A stretch of DNA of 64,000 bases from Proales similis (lineage: Eukaryota; Rotifera; Eurotatoria; Ploima; Proalidae), in NCBI GenBank assembly GCA_019059635.1, contig JAGVRJ010000012.1, positions 868,001 through 932,000 on the forward strand. Direction: 5' to 3'. The notes below the pieces were generated by a model. The model did no database searches and was not told the DNA's origin. It saw only the letters and a list, made by a program, of their open reading frames with translations. Made by a program: the position numbers and the translations under genes. Positions 24,132-36,466 of this stretch are shown piece by piece; the first letter of the stretch is position 1; every line of letters starts with the position of its first letter.

Positions 24132-24608
24132 TTTAACGGATGAAATTTGGCCACACTTTTGATTAAATAAAATGGACCAAAATGCCTCTTTTTAAATATG
24201 CACGAGTGAATAGCACAAATATTGATGCTAATTCGCTATGAGCGCACCAAAACAGTCTTTGCATGCAAAAAAATTTGGCCGATTAGAAGAGAGCTTGGTC
24301 TAGAGCAATCAGAAAAAAGAGATCACATGAGCTCAAAATCCGACCATAAAGGTATGAACTATTTTGGGTCGAGTTGAGGGTTAAGAGATGGCTTGGAGTG
24401 GACCCAAGACAAAAGAGCTGTAGCTATGGCACATTATGGCAAATTATGAAGAACGAATATTAAAAAAAGTTTCGATCGACCTGAATTCTGTCAAGGGTGC
24501 GGCTCATGTGATTAATCAAGCGCTATATTTGGTCTCGACTCACAGATTGCTTTCGCATTTTTGCTGCTAATTGCATAGATTTTCGACTTTGAAACTGAAT
24601 GCGACGTC
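24132..24608. promoter_or_regulatory. Divergent promoter region, PDZ gene (-) and LIMP-2-like gene (+)
   Basis: 477 bases between two start codons on opposite strands, with no ORF of its own. Both promoters must lie here unless there are unseen 5' exons. Confidence 0.5.
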
Positions 24609-26259
24609 ATGGGGTTCAAGCTCCTCATATTTGGCTTTGTCTCTGGTCTGCTCTTGACTTTTTTTGGCCTATTAGCTGTGATATTTAGCGACAAGTTCAT
24701 CAATAGCCTGGTTACTGCGGTAAATGATGGTGTGTGAAATTCCAGCGAAAGACTAACTTGTTTTTAAAACGAAAGAATACCAAGCTATTGCCATCCACTG
24801 ATTTATACAAACAATGGCTCAATCCACCGATTGACGTCTACTTGAACTTTTATCTTTTCAACTTGAAGAACAGCGACGAGTTCGTGAACGGCGCAAAACC
24901 AGTCTTGGAAGAAATCGGCCCGTTTGTTTTCAAAGAGACCATTACCAAAGACTCAATTGTCGACAATAATAACTACACCATCTCGTACAATGAGAGAAGA
25001 ACCTACCAGTTTGTGCCAGAGCTCTCGCCATACGAGCAGACCTACCCGATAACCACAGTCAACATGGCACCGATTGCAGTAATCGATATGCTTCGAAACT
25101 CGCCAGACATCCTTCATTCGATAATTAATTTGGCATTGCAACTTACAGGCGAGCAGCTTATCGTGACTCAGCCGGCGCGAGACCTATTGTTTGGCTACAA
25201 AGACAAACTTCTTTCGATTCTAACCAAACTTGATAAGAAATTGGTTCCCAGTGAATACGTGGGACTCTTCATGGATAAGAATGACACGATCGATGGCTTT
25301 TATACGATATTCACGGGCGAAGACGACTATCGCAAGCTGGGCGTAATCGATCGGTTCAATCGCATGAAAAGTATGACAATGTGGTCAAGTGAATATGCAA
25401 ACATGATAAATGGCACTGATGGCACAATCCTGCCACCTTTTGTCGACAAAAACCAGCCTCTCTACATATTTGTGTCTGACTTGTGTCGCTCAATGGAGCT
25501 ATTTTACAACGGCACAGAGTACGTAAAGGATGACATTCGTACGCTTAAGTTCGGCCCAAATGCTTACTTTTTCGCGAATGTCTCGGTAAATCCTGACAAT
25601 GCTGGTTTCTGTGTGCCGGCTGGTAACTGCTTGCCGGCAGGAGCTCTCAATATAACTGAGTGCACGGGCGGGATACCCATAATTATGACCGCGCCACACT
25701 TTTTGTTTGCCGATGAGAAGTTTGTCCACGACGTAGTAGGTGTCAAACCCAACTTTAGCATTCACACAACGTCTTTGAACGTGGAGCCGATGACAGGCGT
25801 GCCCATGAAAGCCCACAAACGTATTCAATTCAATACAATGCTCAGACGCGATCCAAAAATAAAGTAAAATATTTTAGATAGCTTTGTTATTATTTGCGCA
25901 AGAAATTTAACACCTTTCAAAGTCTAACCAAAAAGCTGCCCGAAATTTTGTATCCGCTATTCTGGGTGGATGAGGTAACACACAAATATTTGCATTTAAC
26001 GACCAACCTTTTCAATAATCTGTTGTTCCAGAACTTTGAGATCGATCAAAAGAACGCCGACAAATTTTACTATCAGCTCAAACTGCCACTGAGCGTCATA
26101 AACACGGTGAAATTCGTCATAATGGGATTAGGATTGGCCGTCCTCTTCACTTGTATTGTGGCATCGTTCAATAAATGGGAAAAGAGTCGCAAAGAAAACA
26201 CAAACGAAGAGTCAATTAATTGGATAAGCGATGAGACTACTCCTCTAATCCAGAACTGA
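24609..26259 (+). CDS. CD36-family receptor, LIMP-2/SCARB2-like lysosomal membrane protein
   Basis: Three exons: 24609-24719, 24776-25863 and 25923-26259, giving 511 residues. Exon 3 must begin at 25923 (acceptor TTCAAAG) to keep frame, yielding PKINLTKKLPEILYPLFWVDE. Topology is the CD36 hairpin: an N-terminal membrane helix (about residues 5-27), a large glycosylated ectodomain with WLNPPIDVYLNFYLFNL and GAKPVLEEIGPFVF, conserved cysteines in FCVPAGNCLPAG, and a C-terminal helix. The tail ends SDETTPLIQN; DETTPLI is an acidic dileucine signal of the form that sends LIMP-2 to lysosomes (its tail has DERAPLI). It therefore probably sits in late endosomes or lysosomes, where relatives bind lipids or carry beta-glucocerebrosidase. 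Plus-strand AATAAA copies lie at 26361 and 26414. Confidence 0.9.
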
Positions 26260-27072
26260 GCCAGACCGAAGCATTTATTTTAATTATCTTGCTTAAGTCT
26301 CTGCATCCCAGTCATTTATATGCCAGCCTTATGTAAAAACGAGAGTAATCTAATTGAAGAAATAAACGACAAAACTGAGTTAATTCTGGCATTTTATTGA
26401 GTTGATACTGAGAAATAAAGTTTCGAGTTTAATATTTAAAATCTAGAACTCAACCAATGTTAAGTTATTTGAGATTTTATTCACTTGAGGTCATATGCTT
26501 GATTATACCGCTGAAGTGATGAAGAGCTCTCTTCATAATTCAAGTGCAAAATACTTATTATTTCTTATTTGATGCTAAAATATTCAATTTTATGCGCTTT
26601 CCTGGCCATGACCAAAACTTGCATGCAATCTGGTTCAGATAAATAATTGTTGCTTGCAATTGGAAGGCACAAATAACTTTATAGTTATACACGAAGTATG
26701 TATCCTCTAAGGGTCACAGCCCGAACTACTACGATGACGAGTGCATCGGGGCAAAAGCCTTTTATAGGCTTTTGCGCTTCGACGCCGAGTGGTAGTTTTA
26801 ACCTAAATTGAAATGAAAAATGCGCCAAGTATGAGAGTCGGTCCTTTAATTTCCAATGCTTCTCGCTTTTGTGGAGTTTGTGGAGGGCATTCTCAATGCT
26901 TGAATTGTATTCTGCCTTCTGCACACTCTCGTCGTCTGTTGTTAGTTTAAATTAATTTGTAAATTTACTTTCATTCAACATGTATTTGTTGTAAAAAAAT
27001 ATTTGCGATAAAACTAAATGCAAAAAGAACAAACAAGTCACAACAAAGAAGAATTAATTTAGCGAAAGTCGA
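26260..27072. other. Convergent intergenic region, LIMP-2-like and LRR receptor 3' ends
   Basis: About 810 bases. Contains two plus-strand AATAAA hexamers and a 10-bp perfect inverted repeat at 26751-26775. No convincing gene; an 80-codon minus ORF at 26924-26685 spans the hairpin but has no domain signature. Confidence 0.5.
26751..26775. repeat. Perfect inverted repeat, 10-bp stem and 5-base loop
   Basis: Arms GCAAAAGCCT (26751-26760) and AGGCTTTTGC (26766-26775) surround TTTAT. It lies between two convergent genes. It could be an RNA hairpin, a termination or pausing element, or the remnant of a mobile element end; nothing in the flanks decides. Confidence 0.8.
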
Positions 27073-30000
27073 TCAAATTAGCGAAGGATTGAGGTGAGTT
27101 ATTCCCTTTGGCTCTGGGTCGGCGGTTGCTGACTGCGGTGAGGAGGAAAAGTCAGAAGATCCGAGCAACGAAGCTGATGAGTTCTGTTGACTGCATCGAT
27201 CTGTTTTCTCGTTAAATGGACTGTTCCTGATGTTTATCAACAGATTGTTTTGGTTCATCAGACGACTCGCTTGGAGACCAGAAGTCGGAATTTCACAATA
27301 AACGTGGTCTAAGTTTTTCCTGTTCGGGTATAAAATGTCTGCATTGAGATGATTGTAGAAGCCATATTGATCGTTAACAGCTCCTGATTCAGTCGCAGGA
27401 TAGCAGGCGGCCTTCATCTGCATCACGTTTGGATTGATTGTGGACATTAAGAAATTGGCTTTATGATCTCGCAAGTACCACTCGTAAGGAGAATGCACGC
27501 CGATTTTGACGTACTTGCTTCCGCCTGGAACAAACTGTGTGAAAGAAATGGGCGAAGAAGACTTCATGTCAGCGTTGAGTTCTGTTGATGGTTGAATGGA
27601 TGGTTTGCGATGCTCTAGCTCAATGTCATAGGGCGCTAGACACTGTTTCTGCTGAGCCGGATTCGATTCACCCTGCTCGAGCTTGTTAAATGGCTTTACA
27701 CAGGAATTGCACATGGTCCCAATGCTTTCTTGATAATTTGCGCTTTCGTTGCTGCTGTGGCCTCCAAAGACGTGACTGCGGCTCATTAGACTCTCAAACC
27801 TGCTGCCTTTGGAGTATTTATCGACGCTGTACTCGCCGCGAATCGCTTTCGCGATGGCTCGTTGATTCTTTCGGTATTTGGCCGAATAAATAAAAATAAA
27901 AGCCAATAGTGCTATGATGAACAAGATTGAAATAACAAGAGATGCAATTATTAAGATAGAAACAGTGTCGAAAGAAAGCATTGGTCTAGATTGAGCTTCT
28001 ACGGCCGAAGCAGACTTGAGTGATACTTGAGTGGATCGAGGACGGGTTGAGGTGAAAGAGCTCGAGTCGGTGGTAGCTATGTCTTTGCAGTATTTATCGT
28101 ATCCTTGCAAACGTACGATGCTCAAGCAGAACGTATATCTTGTAGAGGGACTTAGGTTGTTCACTTCGAACATGCGCATAGAAACGTCTCTGATTGTGAC
28201 AGAGGAGCTATCGCTGTCGGATATTTGCACACTGTTCGGTTCTTCGATCGGGCTGTAGCTAATTTTAAAAGCCTTTATTTCTTCGAGTGCTGCAGGGTCA
28301 CGAGTATCGAGTTCCCACTCGATGTTGACCGAGTTGTCGGCACTGATCAGCTGAATGTTGGAAATTCTGGCTTGTTTGGTCGCATCCACGGGTGCTTGCA
28401 ATTTGGGCTTGGCCGACGTTTTAGTTATGGGCGAATTGCTCGGCTCTAGTACAGCTCGTTCTTCTTTTAAGAATTGAAATGTATTGCAATGAGGCTCGTC
28501 TTTCGAGCATTGGAAGTCTTCCTTCTGAAGGTTGGAGAATTTAAGAAAGCGCTCGTTGCCTCCCGGATGTTTGCAAAGCCATTGAATAAATGCGAATCGA
28601 TCTTGTCGAAATCTTTCCTGCGTCCATTGGTACAGAGGAAGAAGGCGGCAATCACATGCAAGCGGGTTGTGCGTGAGCACTAAGCTCTTGAGATTTGGGA
28701 GACGTTCGAGCATTGCCGGAGCGAAAGTGCAGAGCAGGTTGTAGCTTAGGTCCAGATCGCTCAAGTTGGGCATTGAATATTTGGGTCTACCAGCACTATC
28801 GAGGTCATTTTGCAAAAGGATTGAATCTATTCGATTATTTTGCAAGTCCAGGTTCAAAAGGTGGCTGTGAAAACGATTGAATACGGACCAGTCTAAGGTT
28901 CCGATTTGGTTGTAACTCAATTTAACTCGCTCGAGGGACTTGAACACTCGAATTGAATTGACACCGTTGGAGTCTAGTTGAGTGTTTTGTAAGCTGAGAT
29001 TCTTAAGTGTGTCAGCTATTCCGCTGAACGTGAGCTCATTCAAATTCTCCAGCTTGTTTTTGTCCAAAGTGAGCGCTTGCAGATTAACCAAAGGACGGAA
29101 CAATGCTGGCGGTAGGTTTTGGATGCCATTTCGAGACAAGTCAAGTCGCTCGAGACTGACAAGGCCCAAAAACCTTGAATCTAAGGGCTCTGAAGCTTCG
29201 TCAAAGTTTATAGAGTTGCCCTGAAGACTGAGGGCTCGGAGCTCTGTAAGAGTCTGGAAAGAGTTGGCATTTATGCGATTTATAAGGTTGAAGTTAAGAT
29301 TGAGCTCTTTAAGTATGCGTAGTTGGGCAAGAAAGCCCAGTCCATTGCTATCAAGCTCATTGTTTTGTAGGTAAAGATGCTCGAGGCTGGCATTGAAGGG
29401 ACTAAGAGCAAGCGGATGGAATCTCTTTATACCGTTGTAGGACAAGTCGAGCTCAGTGAGCAACATGTTGCTCATAAAGGGCACACTAGAACCGAAGCTG
29501 TTAGGCTCAATCGACTTGATGCCGTTCTGAGATAAGCTCAGTTTGCGAAGAGAGCCGAGGCGACCGTTGATAAAGGCGAGAGTGGGAACATCCTGCAGTT
29601 GATTGCCGTCAAGATAGAGCTCTTCTAAGGAGCTGGACAGGCCGCGGAATGCGAATGCGTCAACGCGTCGAATATTGCACCTTTTCAGACTCAACACCTG
29701 GAGCTTGTTTAGTTTGCTCAGCGTGTCACTTTGAAGCAGCTCAATGCGGAAGCCGCTTAGATGAAGAGTCTTTAAATTTCGCAGGTACTTAATTATTGAC
29801 TCGGGTAGTTGGAGATTGGCGGCGGGATCGGCATCCAGCCAGAGCTCTTCTAAATGATTCGCCAAGTTGATGAACGCGCGCGGATGAATTGATTTGACTT
29901 TGTTGCCGTCCATAAACACTTTTTTCACTTTGATGCCCTCGAAGCTGGACTCATCGATCCGTTCGATTCGATTGTCCGACAATACGAGCTCGTCGTATAC

Positions 30001-30174
30001 AACGTTGTTTACATTCAGCTCTGGCACTTGACTAAGACCACGACGAGCGCAGTAAATATAGTTGGTGTTGTCCTCGCGGATGCCAGGCTGGCAGGCTGAT
30101 TCGAACGCTGACCGGCTCGTAACCGCTGCCGAGAAGGCGATGAGCACGATTGCTAATATCGATGAGGTCAACAT
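27073..30174 (-). CDS. LRR-FN3 type I transmembrane receptor
   Basis: Single exon of 1033 residues, ATG at 30174. A signal peptide (about residues 1-22) precedes a short Cys-containing cap. About fifteen or more leucine-rich repeats (about residues 60-505) follow with motifs such as LTELDLSYNGI and LERLDLSRNGI. An LRR C-terminal cap holds CDCRLLPLYQWTQE. One fibronectin III-like domain (about residues 610-700) ends in NLSPSTRYTFCLSI, then a transmembrane helix (about 735-763) and a cytoplasmic tail of about 270 residues with several tyrosines (HSPYEWYL, DHVYCEIP). There is no TIR or kinase domain and no Ig domain, so it is neither Toll, LRIG nor kekkon. The layout recalls FLRT and other neuronal adhesion receptors. 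Its intronless state contrasts with neighbouring genes. Confidence 0.85.
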   Translation of the reverse strand: MLTSSILAIVLIAFSAAVTSRSAFESACQPGIREDNTNYIYCARRGLSQVPELNVNNVVYDELVLSDNRIERIDESSFEGIKVKKVFMDGNKVKSIHPRAFINLANHLEELWLDADPAANLQLPESIIKYLRNLKTLHLSGFRIELLQSDTLSKLNKLQVLSLKRCNIRRVDAFAFRGLSSSLEELYLDGNQLQDVPTLAFINGRLGSLRKLSLSQNGIKSIEPNSFGSSVPFMSNMLLTELDLSYNGIKRFHPLALSPFNASLEHLYLQNNELDSNGLGFLAQLRILKELNLNFNLINRINANSFQTLTELRALSLQGNSINFDEASEPLDSRFLGLVSLERLDLSRNGIQNLPPALFRPLVNLQALTLDKNKLENLNELTFSGIADTLKNLSLQNTQLDSNGVNSIRVFKSLERVKLSYNQIGTLDWSVFNRFHSHLLNLDLQNNRIDSILLQNDLDSAGRPKYSMPNLSDLDLSYNLLCTFAPAMLERLPNLKSLVLTHNPLACDCRLLPLYQWTQERFRQDRFAFIQWLCKHPGGNERFLKFSNLQKEDFQCSKDEPHCNTFQFLKEERAVLEPSNSPITKTSAKPKLQAPVDATKQARISNIQLISADNSVNIEWELDTRDPAALEEIKAFKISYSPIEEPNSVQISDSDSSSVTIRDVSMRMFEVNNLSPSTRYTFCLSIVRLQGYDKYCKDIATTDSSSFTSTRPRSTQVSLKSASAVEAQSRPMLSFDTVSILIIASLVISILFIIALLAFIFIYSAKYRKNQRAIAKAIRGEYSVDKYSKGSRFESLMSRSHVFGGHSSNESANYQESIGTMCNSCVKPFNKLEQGESNPAQQKQCLAPYDIELEHRKPSIQPSTELNADMKSSSPISFTQFVPGGSKYVKIGVHSPYEWYLRDHKANFLMSTINPNVMQMKAACYPATESGAVNDQYGFYNHLNADILYPNRKNLDHVYCEIPTSGLQASRLMNQNNLLINIRNSPFNEKTDRCSQQNSSASLLGSSDFSSSPQSATADPEPKGITHLNPSLI

Positions 30175-32284
30175 GATTTAGAATGGCATCTTTTCTCTAC
30201 CATAAATCAGTCTAAACGAAAAAGATAAACACACTTAAGCATAACATGGATATTTTGGCCCTAACGAGCGTGGCTTTTCGCTCCATTCTAATCTAATCTA
30301 ATTTGATTAAATTAAAGGCTGGGCTGAGGCAGTTCGGACACGCTCAGACGCCAACAGTCTACAACGCACTCGCACACTCACTGGCTCTTAATTTTGCCGG
30401 CTAATGAATGGACACGCTTGATATCCAAGCGTGAACTTTGTGAAATAAAAAATCCACATGGCCGGGCCAATGGCGGCCACTGTCTCTTAAAACATCTTCC
30501 TCTTCATTCTCATTCCCCCGCTTTCGCTCTCTTTCTCGGTCTATGCATACAAGCAGGAAGCATCTGCCAGGCAAACGCTTTTTCCACATAGCCTCCGGAA
30601 CTTGGTGCGATCGAAGCGAAATAATAAATAATACAAAATGAAAACAAACTCACGCCTTTTTGCTCAGGCATGTAGAAACGCATCGCACTCTCTCATTGTG
30701 TATGTGTGTGAGGCGTGTTGTTATACCTGCGGCTATGGCCGAATTATTAGATTGACCAAAGCCGAGCTGTTAAATCGGTTATAGGCGTGCCACGTATGGT
30801 AAAAGTTAAAGCCAAATAGTTTTAATTAGCAGCTGCGCGAGGGCTTCGATTGTGCAATTGTTTAGTTGAGGACGCAACAATCCAAATGGATAAAATGTGT
30901 GTGTGTGATCGCCGGCGCGTGTGCGCCAAACAAGTTATGAAGATTTCGGTCCTCCACAATGGAGGGTGGCGGCAGCAGCAGCGGCGGTTAACTAAAAAAC
31001 AAATCTGCGAATGAATTTCCAATCAAGCGCGTAATAAATGAGAACGGGCGTTTGATATTTGTTTACAGAACGTTATTTAATCCATCGGCATAAAGGAGGC
31101 GAATGTGGCACGTTCTAGTGGCGAGTAAAGTTGAGGAGAAAACCGATCGCTTAGGATAGAATTTAATCGCTTGAGCACTCAGTTTGTATGATGGATAGAT
31201 AAACAGGCCGTCACCACTTGTGTGTAACGACGAGCCAAAGTGGTCGGGCCGTATCGCATCGTAATGGCGGAGCTGAGCCAAGCACTGCTGCCTCGAAAGG
31301 CTTGATTTGAGATAAGGCAATTTGCCTCGACCGAATTGAGCAGTGATGAGAAAGGTGCGGCCATCATTTGTGCAGCCCGAGGCCATTCTTGGCCACTGGT
31401 ATCGAGCTTTTCTCTTTCTCTCTCTCTACGGCCTCGTGTGCATTAGCCGTTTCTTTATCAGGCCACATGCGAAAACTGAGCCTGTCAAGCGGCTATTGTA
31501 TCGTGACGCGCTTGGTTCAATTGACTTGTCAAAGCTCGCTTTCTCACCAGTCCCAGATGAATCTCTCTGTTAAAAGTGAATATATTGTGCTGATCTATGA
31601 GAACAATGAAAGCACTGTAGAGGATTGTTGTTTGTAAAACGGTTCATTCATGTGCAAATGAAGGCACGTAACTTTGCTTACAAGGCGTGTGATGATCGTT
31701 AAGGTAAGCAACCGGAAGCGCTTTGCCTCTCGTCAACGTCCCAAATAGATAATCGGACACGCACTGAACCATGATGGTCTCTGATAAACATCTCGTTTGT
31801 TGTGCTTGGGCCGCCTTTACCTGACCGGGTGCAATTAGTTAGCAAAGCTAATTGGCTTTTGGGTGCGGATGTCGAATAGAGCGCTTGCGTGTACGATCAA
31901 TCGAATCGACTGGTCTTCCTTTAGTTCGTTCTTTTTGTTCTAGTCCGCAGCGCAACTGGCCGTCGTTCTAATTTGCAAGTCAATCATTCATAATATGGCT
32001 TGTGCAGTAGTAAGAGCTTTTGCTCGGTCAAGCTTCGACTCGTCGGCGGCAGTGGTCATTTGCAGAATTTAATTATCCATGAGAAGATAAGGTCCTCATC
32101 TCATCTCTTTTGCCTCTCTAGCCCATCATCATCATCATGATCATATTGGCCAGCCCGAATAAGGCTCTGGTCAACCTATCAATTAATTAGATTGATTGAG
32201 CTCCCCGAACAGCGGCGTTCGCCTCTCGTCGGCCAATTCACTTCCACGCGTACTTAATTTGAATAACAATAAATCAATCAGTTA

Positions 32285-32304
32285 AGCAGCAGCAGCAGCA
32301 GCAG
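32285..32304. repeat. (AGC)n trinucleotide repeat
   Basis: Six to seven AGC units inside a longer stretch of imperfect AGC/AGA units; no long ORF uses it. Confidence 0.85.
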
Positions 32305-33396
32305 AAGAGAAAGCAGAAGTAGCTTAGGCAGTGGTAGCAGCAATAGAAGTATCATCAGTGGCAAGAGTCTGCTGACTGAAGCGTCGATGGCCTGAAGCGC
32401 GTTCGTCCGTGACCACATGCTGCCGAAGCAGCTCCTAATTCTCAGCAGCGCTAGCCTGTTGTTTCAATCAGACGCGTCTCACTCGCAATGTGGTCCGGCG
32501 TGCACTCGACATATTGGCCGAGGCAATCACTTGTCAGTCATGAAATGGACTCAGTCTAGAGAGCTCACGAAAGCGCCTGCATTCGTCTCGAGGGTAATCG
32601 CTTCTGTCGTTGGTTGTCATCATAGCGTGGTGTCCTGACTCTTTGCCTCATCTCTCTGCCATTGACTCTATGCCTTTACTAAATTCAAAATGGTTAGTTG
32701 GGTCAATTTGAACACTGAGAGACGTCATGTTGACATGAAGTGCTCAGTGCGTGGCTAAATTGAGCGATTTGGGGCTTTGAGAGCGAGCGGATATGAAGCG
32801 GGCCCTCCAAACTTGAAGAATGCGGATGCGGCTTAGAGAGAAAGGGAAAAATCGGAGAACCAGCCGGATCGATTTCGAGACGGATGCGTCGCCAAGGTCG
32901 TGATGCTATTTGAGTGGAATTAAGCGCCCTAATGAGCTTGCTAGCCGCCTTCTAAAGCTGCTTAATCAAGCCCTTCCACTCGAGTGCAAATCGGCCCTTA
33001 CGCACTCTCGAGTGGCGGCGCCAGTTTCGAGAGTCGAAAAGCAAAACAAAAAGCAATTTAGAGACTCGACTGGTCAGTAGAGCGATGCAGCTCTTGCAGC
33101 CTTAAATTGCAAGACGCTTGAAATAGTAGAGCGTGGCATGCTTCACACATGATCGAATGAAGAGAATGTGCAAATAAATGCGCGTGCAGACCAAGGTAGG
33201 ACGGGAATACAGCTGGCCATGCAAACGTGCCAAGCTCGACGATGCGTGATATGCGCACAGGCTCGAATATCGTTCCGTTCGGCTCTTCTCAACTCTCAAC
33301 AACAAAAATAAATAGCGAACGCGATAACTTTGTGCCTTTTCATCTGACGGCCTGCATCAGCTGCTTGCGCGGCTACTGCTTTCTCCTTTAGTGGCG

Positions 33397-33414
33397 GCTG
33401 CTGCTGCTGCTGCT
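33397..33414. repeat. (GCT)n trinucleotide repeat
   Basis: Six tandem GCT units in noncoding sequence. Confidence 0.85.
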
Positions 33415-36041
33415 AGAAACGCTCGTGGCTAATTCGAGTCAATTTGTTAATTCGGAACATTTGCTGCCCTCAATCAAACCGAGCGAACGAGAGAGCGCTA
33501 AGACGCCGGCAGCAGCGGAAGAGGCCCTCGATGAGAGCCGCACGGCCACTTGAAGCCAACATGGAGGCGCTTGACCCTCGCATGACGCCACTATCAGGCG
33601 ATCTGATCATCAATCTCGGAAAAATAATAATAAAAGCTAAAGTGTAAATGATTGTGATGATCGTGAAGGAATGGAATGCTGGAATGAGCATTAGGAGGCC
33701 TCACTCGTAAACAAACAATGGGGGCGCTCGAGTCATTAAGCGATGCGGAAATGAACGATTGCCGTTGCCCGTTAGATAATAATCATCATCACCGCCACAA
33801 TCATCGTGGCGAGGAGCCCTTCTCTGCTGGCCGCTTGGCTTTAGAGTGCACAGTCGTTCTCTGTCGGTGTTTGCCTCTTTCGCACGGTGAATGACCATCC
33901 ATTACGCTTACGCATTCACCACAAATCGATTTCACAAATTCCTAATTAATTTTAATGAATTCACAGTCCACGAATGATGATTCCATTTAATTAAATACTC
34001 GTCTCGTATGGGCTCGCCACGCCAAGCTGGTTCGGAAATGCGTGCACATACACTCGAGCACAGGTCGATGTGAGGTGAGATGAACCGGCAGCGATTAGCT
34101 GTCAAGCATCCGTTTAGCGCGATAAGAGGTCTCTGACGACCGCAAAAACCACATCGACGACGAGGGTGGTTGACGCCAACTTGGTCAGCGACGGCTAGAC
34201 GAACACTTCACACGCCGCCAGCGCAGGTGAAGCGGCAGTCTTATCATTGAGTCTTATCTGATGTGCTTACCCCTTCCAATCACCAAGCCTTACCAGGCCA
34301 GGCCCAAGTGCTCTCACATCGATCGAATGCAACTCACTCGAATGCACTCGTCTCAACAATTTGGGATGCTTGTAGGCGAGTTAGAGTGTACTCTTTAATC
34401 CAATGGTTCCGCCCTAATGGATGTTTTGAGGCGGATTTGGCCCATTTGTGATAGGGACGCTCGTATCTTATCACCGATAATAGCCAACTTGACGAGTGGA
34501 AGGGAGACTATGATGAATCGAACTTGTCAATACTTTCACTTGTCAAAACGGCGCGCTAAATCGAATATGAAAATTTAATTAAACAATGGTTGTGAGGCGA
34601 AAAGTAGCAACCTGCAGGAAATGATGCTTATCGTCTCTTAATCTAGATCGGATCAGAATAATAAAAATAATGAGAGAGGCAGGCTCGAAGGCTGGCCAAA
34701 CAGTGTGCACTTAACGAGAAGAGGAAGAACGATAGGGAAATAGGGGCAACTTAAAGTAGTTAAGAAAACATAAAGCCGGGTTAGGCCGGTCTCTCAGGCA
34801 CTTGGCTCGCGTTAAGGTTAATTGTCCGCTCGCTATAGGTATAGCGTGCTGACGCCCAGGGACTAGATGATGCCAAATTTAATTAGAGTCGAAATGGATT
34901 GTAACATGTTGAACTTTGGCGATGATGGACCTGAATGAGCACTTGAAATTAGCATTTATTGTGCTCGTTCGATTAGAGTAGACGGGCTTGTTCGTTCATC
35001 AAGCCAAATGGGCCAGTCAGTCAGGCAGGCGGTCAGCCGTCCAGCAAGCCAGCTAGTCGACCCGAGCTGTAATCGAAAACGCATCAACGAGCATATTGCG
35101 CGACAAATTAAAAAGGATACAATTTCACTCGTGACTCTCAATTTCGACGCTCGAGTGCTCTGATCGAATAGGCTCGATCGCATGGATTAGGATTTTTAAC
35201 TCTTCTAACACATGCCGCCTGATCATCTCGCCAACTTTTAATTGGATATACACACACTCTGACGAAGCGAGTTAATAACCAGCGACCAGTTAGGGAGCAA
35301 GCGAGCGAGTCCAAGTTAAAGCGAGAGAAGCTTGAGTTAATTCGTGGGGCCTCTTGGGACCCACTGGCCTCCTGGCTGAGAGAATAATCATGCGGCGAAT
35401 AGAAGAATGAGTTATCGCCCGCAACTGTTGGCGGCTTGTTCTTAAACCACGCGCGGCCGTCGGCCGCTTTGAGGCTTTGAGCTTTACACTGCAAGTTGCA
35501 TCTCCTGCGGCTGTCAGCACTGATCGATTATTTATTAGCAGAACTCTTTGCACCATAAAACGGCCGGTAGGCCACAGACCTGAAGATCAAGTTGATCATA
35601 TCCGGCTTTAAACGTAAACTTCCGATCTAACCAGTCCGGTGTAATTAACTTGGCGCCTAAATGACGCGAAACGAAGCGCGTCCCTCGGGCACAAGCCTCT
35701 CTCATCGATGCCCAACTTTCTCACCCTGACTGCACCCAGGCCGGCCCTCGAGGAGCCTGTTTTTGTTGTCGCTTATGCTGGTCATCTCAATTCGAAAGTA
35801 AATAATTGCCTCAATCGAATTTGGCAATTAGTGCAAATGAGTGCCTTGGTCTCAAGCTCACGCTCTCGTCTCTCTTTTTTTATATTTATATGCATGTGGC
35901 CCATTTCACTTCAAGTGTTTTCATTCTCTCCTCAGTCGCACGATTTAGTTCGGCGCCCAGCACATACTCACACTCGTTCACAATTCATTGACTATACACA
36001 TTCGAGAGAACAATGTTGTTTTCATTCACTCTTTCTCTAAA

Positions 36042-36053
36042 GCGCGCGCGCGC
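36042..36053. repeat. (GC)n alternating tract
   Basis: Alternating GC run of about six units, a sequence type able to adopt Z-DNA. Confidence 0.75.
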
Positions 36054-36440
36054 TCAATCGCTCGCCATATATGTGAAATAGAATAAAACAAAAAGAAAGA
36101 AGAAAAAAATGCGCTGATTCATTCGTCTCGCATTTGGCTCGCTCCAGTTCGAAGTCGCAATTAATTCTGGGTCTCACGTTCAATTGATAAATCTTTCAAA
36201 TGTGGCGATGAACATCTCAGCGACGACCTAATTCCGCAAAGCATGCATGAGGCCGCTGGACTTGGCCAATTCAACAATAAGCAAAGTGGAGTGGAGAAGA
36301 CGGCACAAGATCCCTAATAGCTTATATTGTTCCCGTTTGCTCGATTCATCGGCATTCTGAAGCGTGACCTTCTTTGCTCTTCTTGAAACAACATCAAAAA
36401 CGGAATAGAGATCGTGCGCTAGTCCAATCTAGCCCAATGA

Positions 36441-36466
36441 AGAGAGAGAAAGGGAGAGAGAGAGAA
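36441..36466. repeat. GAGA-rich tract
   Basis: Interrupted GA repeat within the gene-poor region; similar tracts occur at 37051-37068 and 37823-37839. Confidence 0.75.

Noticed and set aside
25864-25922. Alternative acceptor at GCGCAAG near 25901 for the last LIMP-2-like exon
   Set aside because: It shifts the frame; only the acceptor ending at 25922 keeps the conserved sequence readable.
26685-26924. 80-codon minus-strand ORF across the hairpin
   Set aside because: The stem-loop explains part of it and no protein features are visible.
31063-31386. 107-codon minus ORF in the gene desert
   Set aside because: Composition and sequence show no domain, and no exon neighbours were found.
35138-36040. 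Several 70-118 codon ORFs on both strands
   Set aside because: Overlapping, low-complexity and without family motifs; treated as noise.
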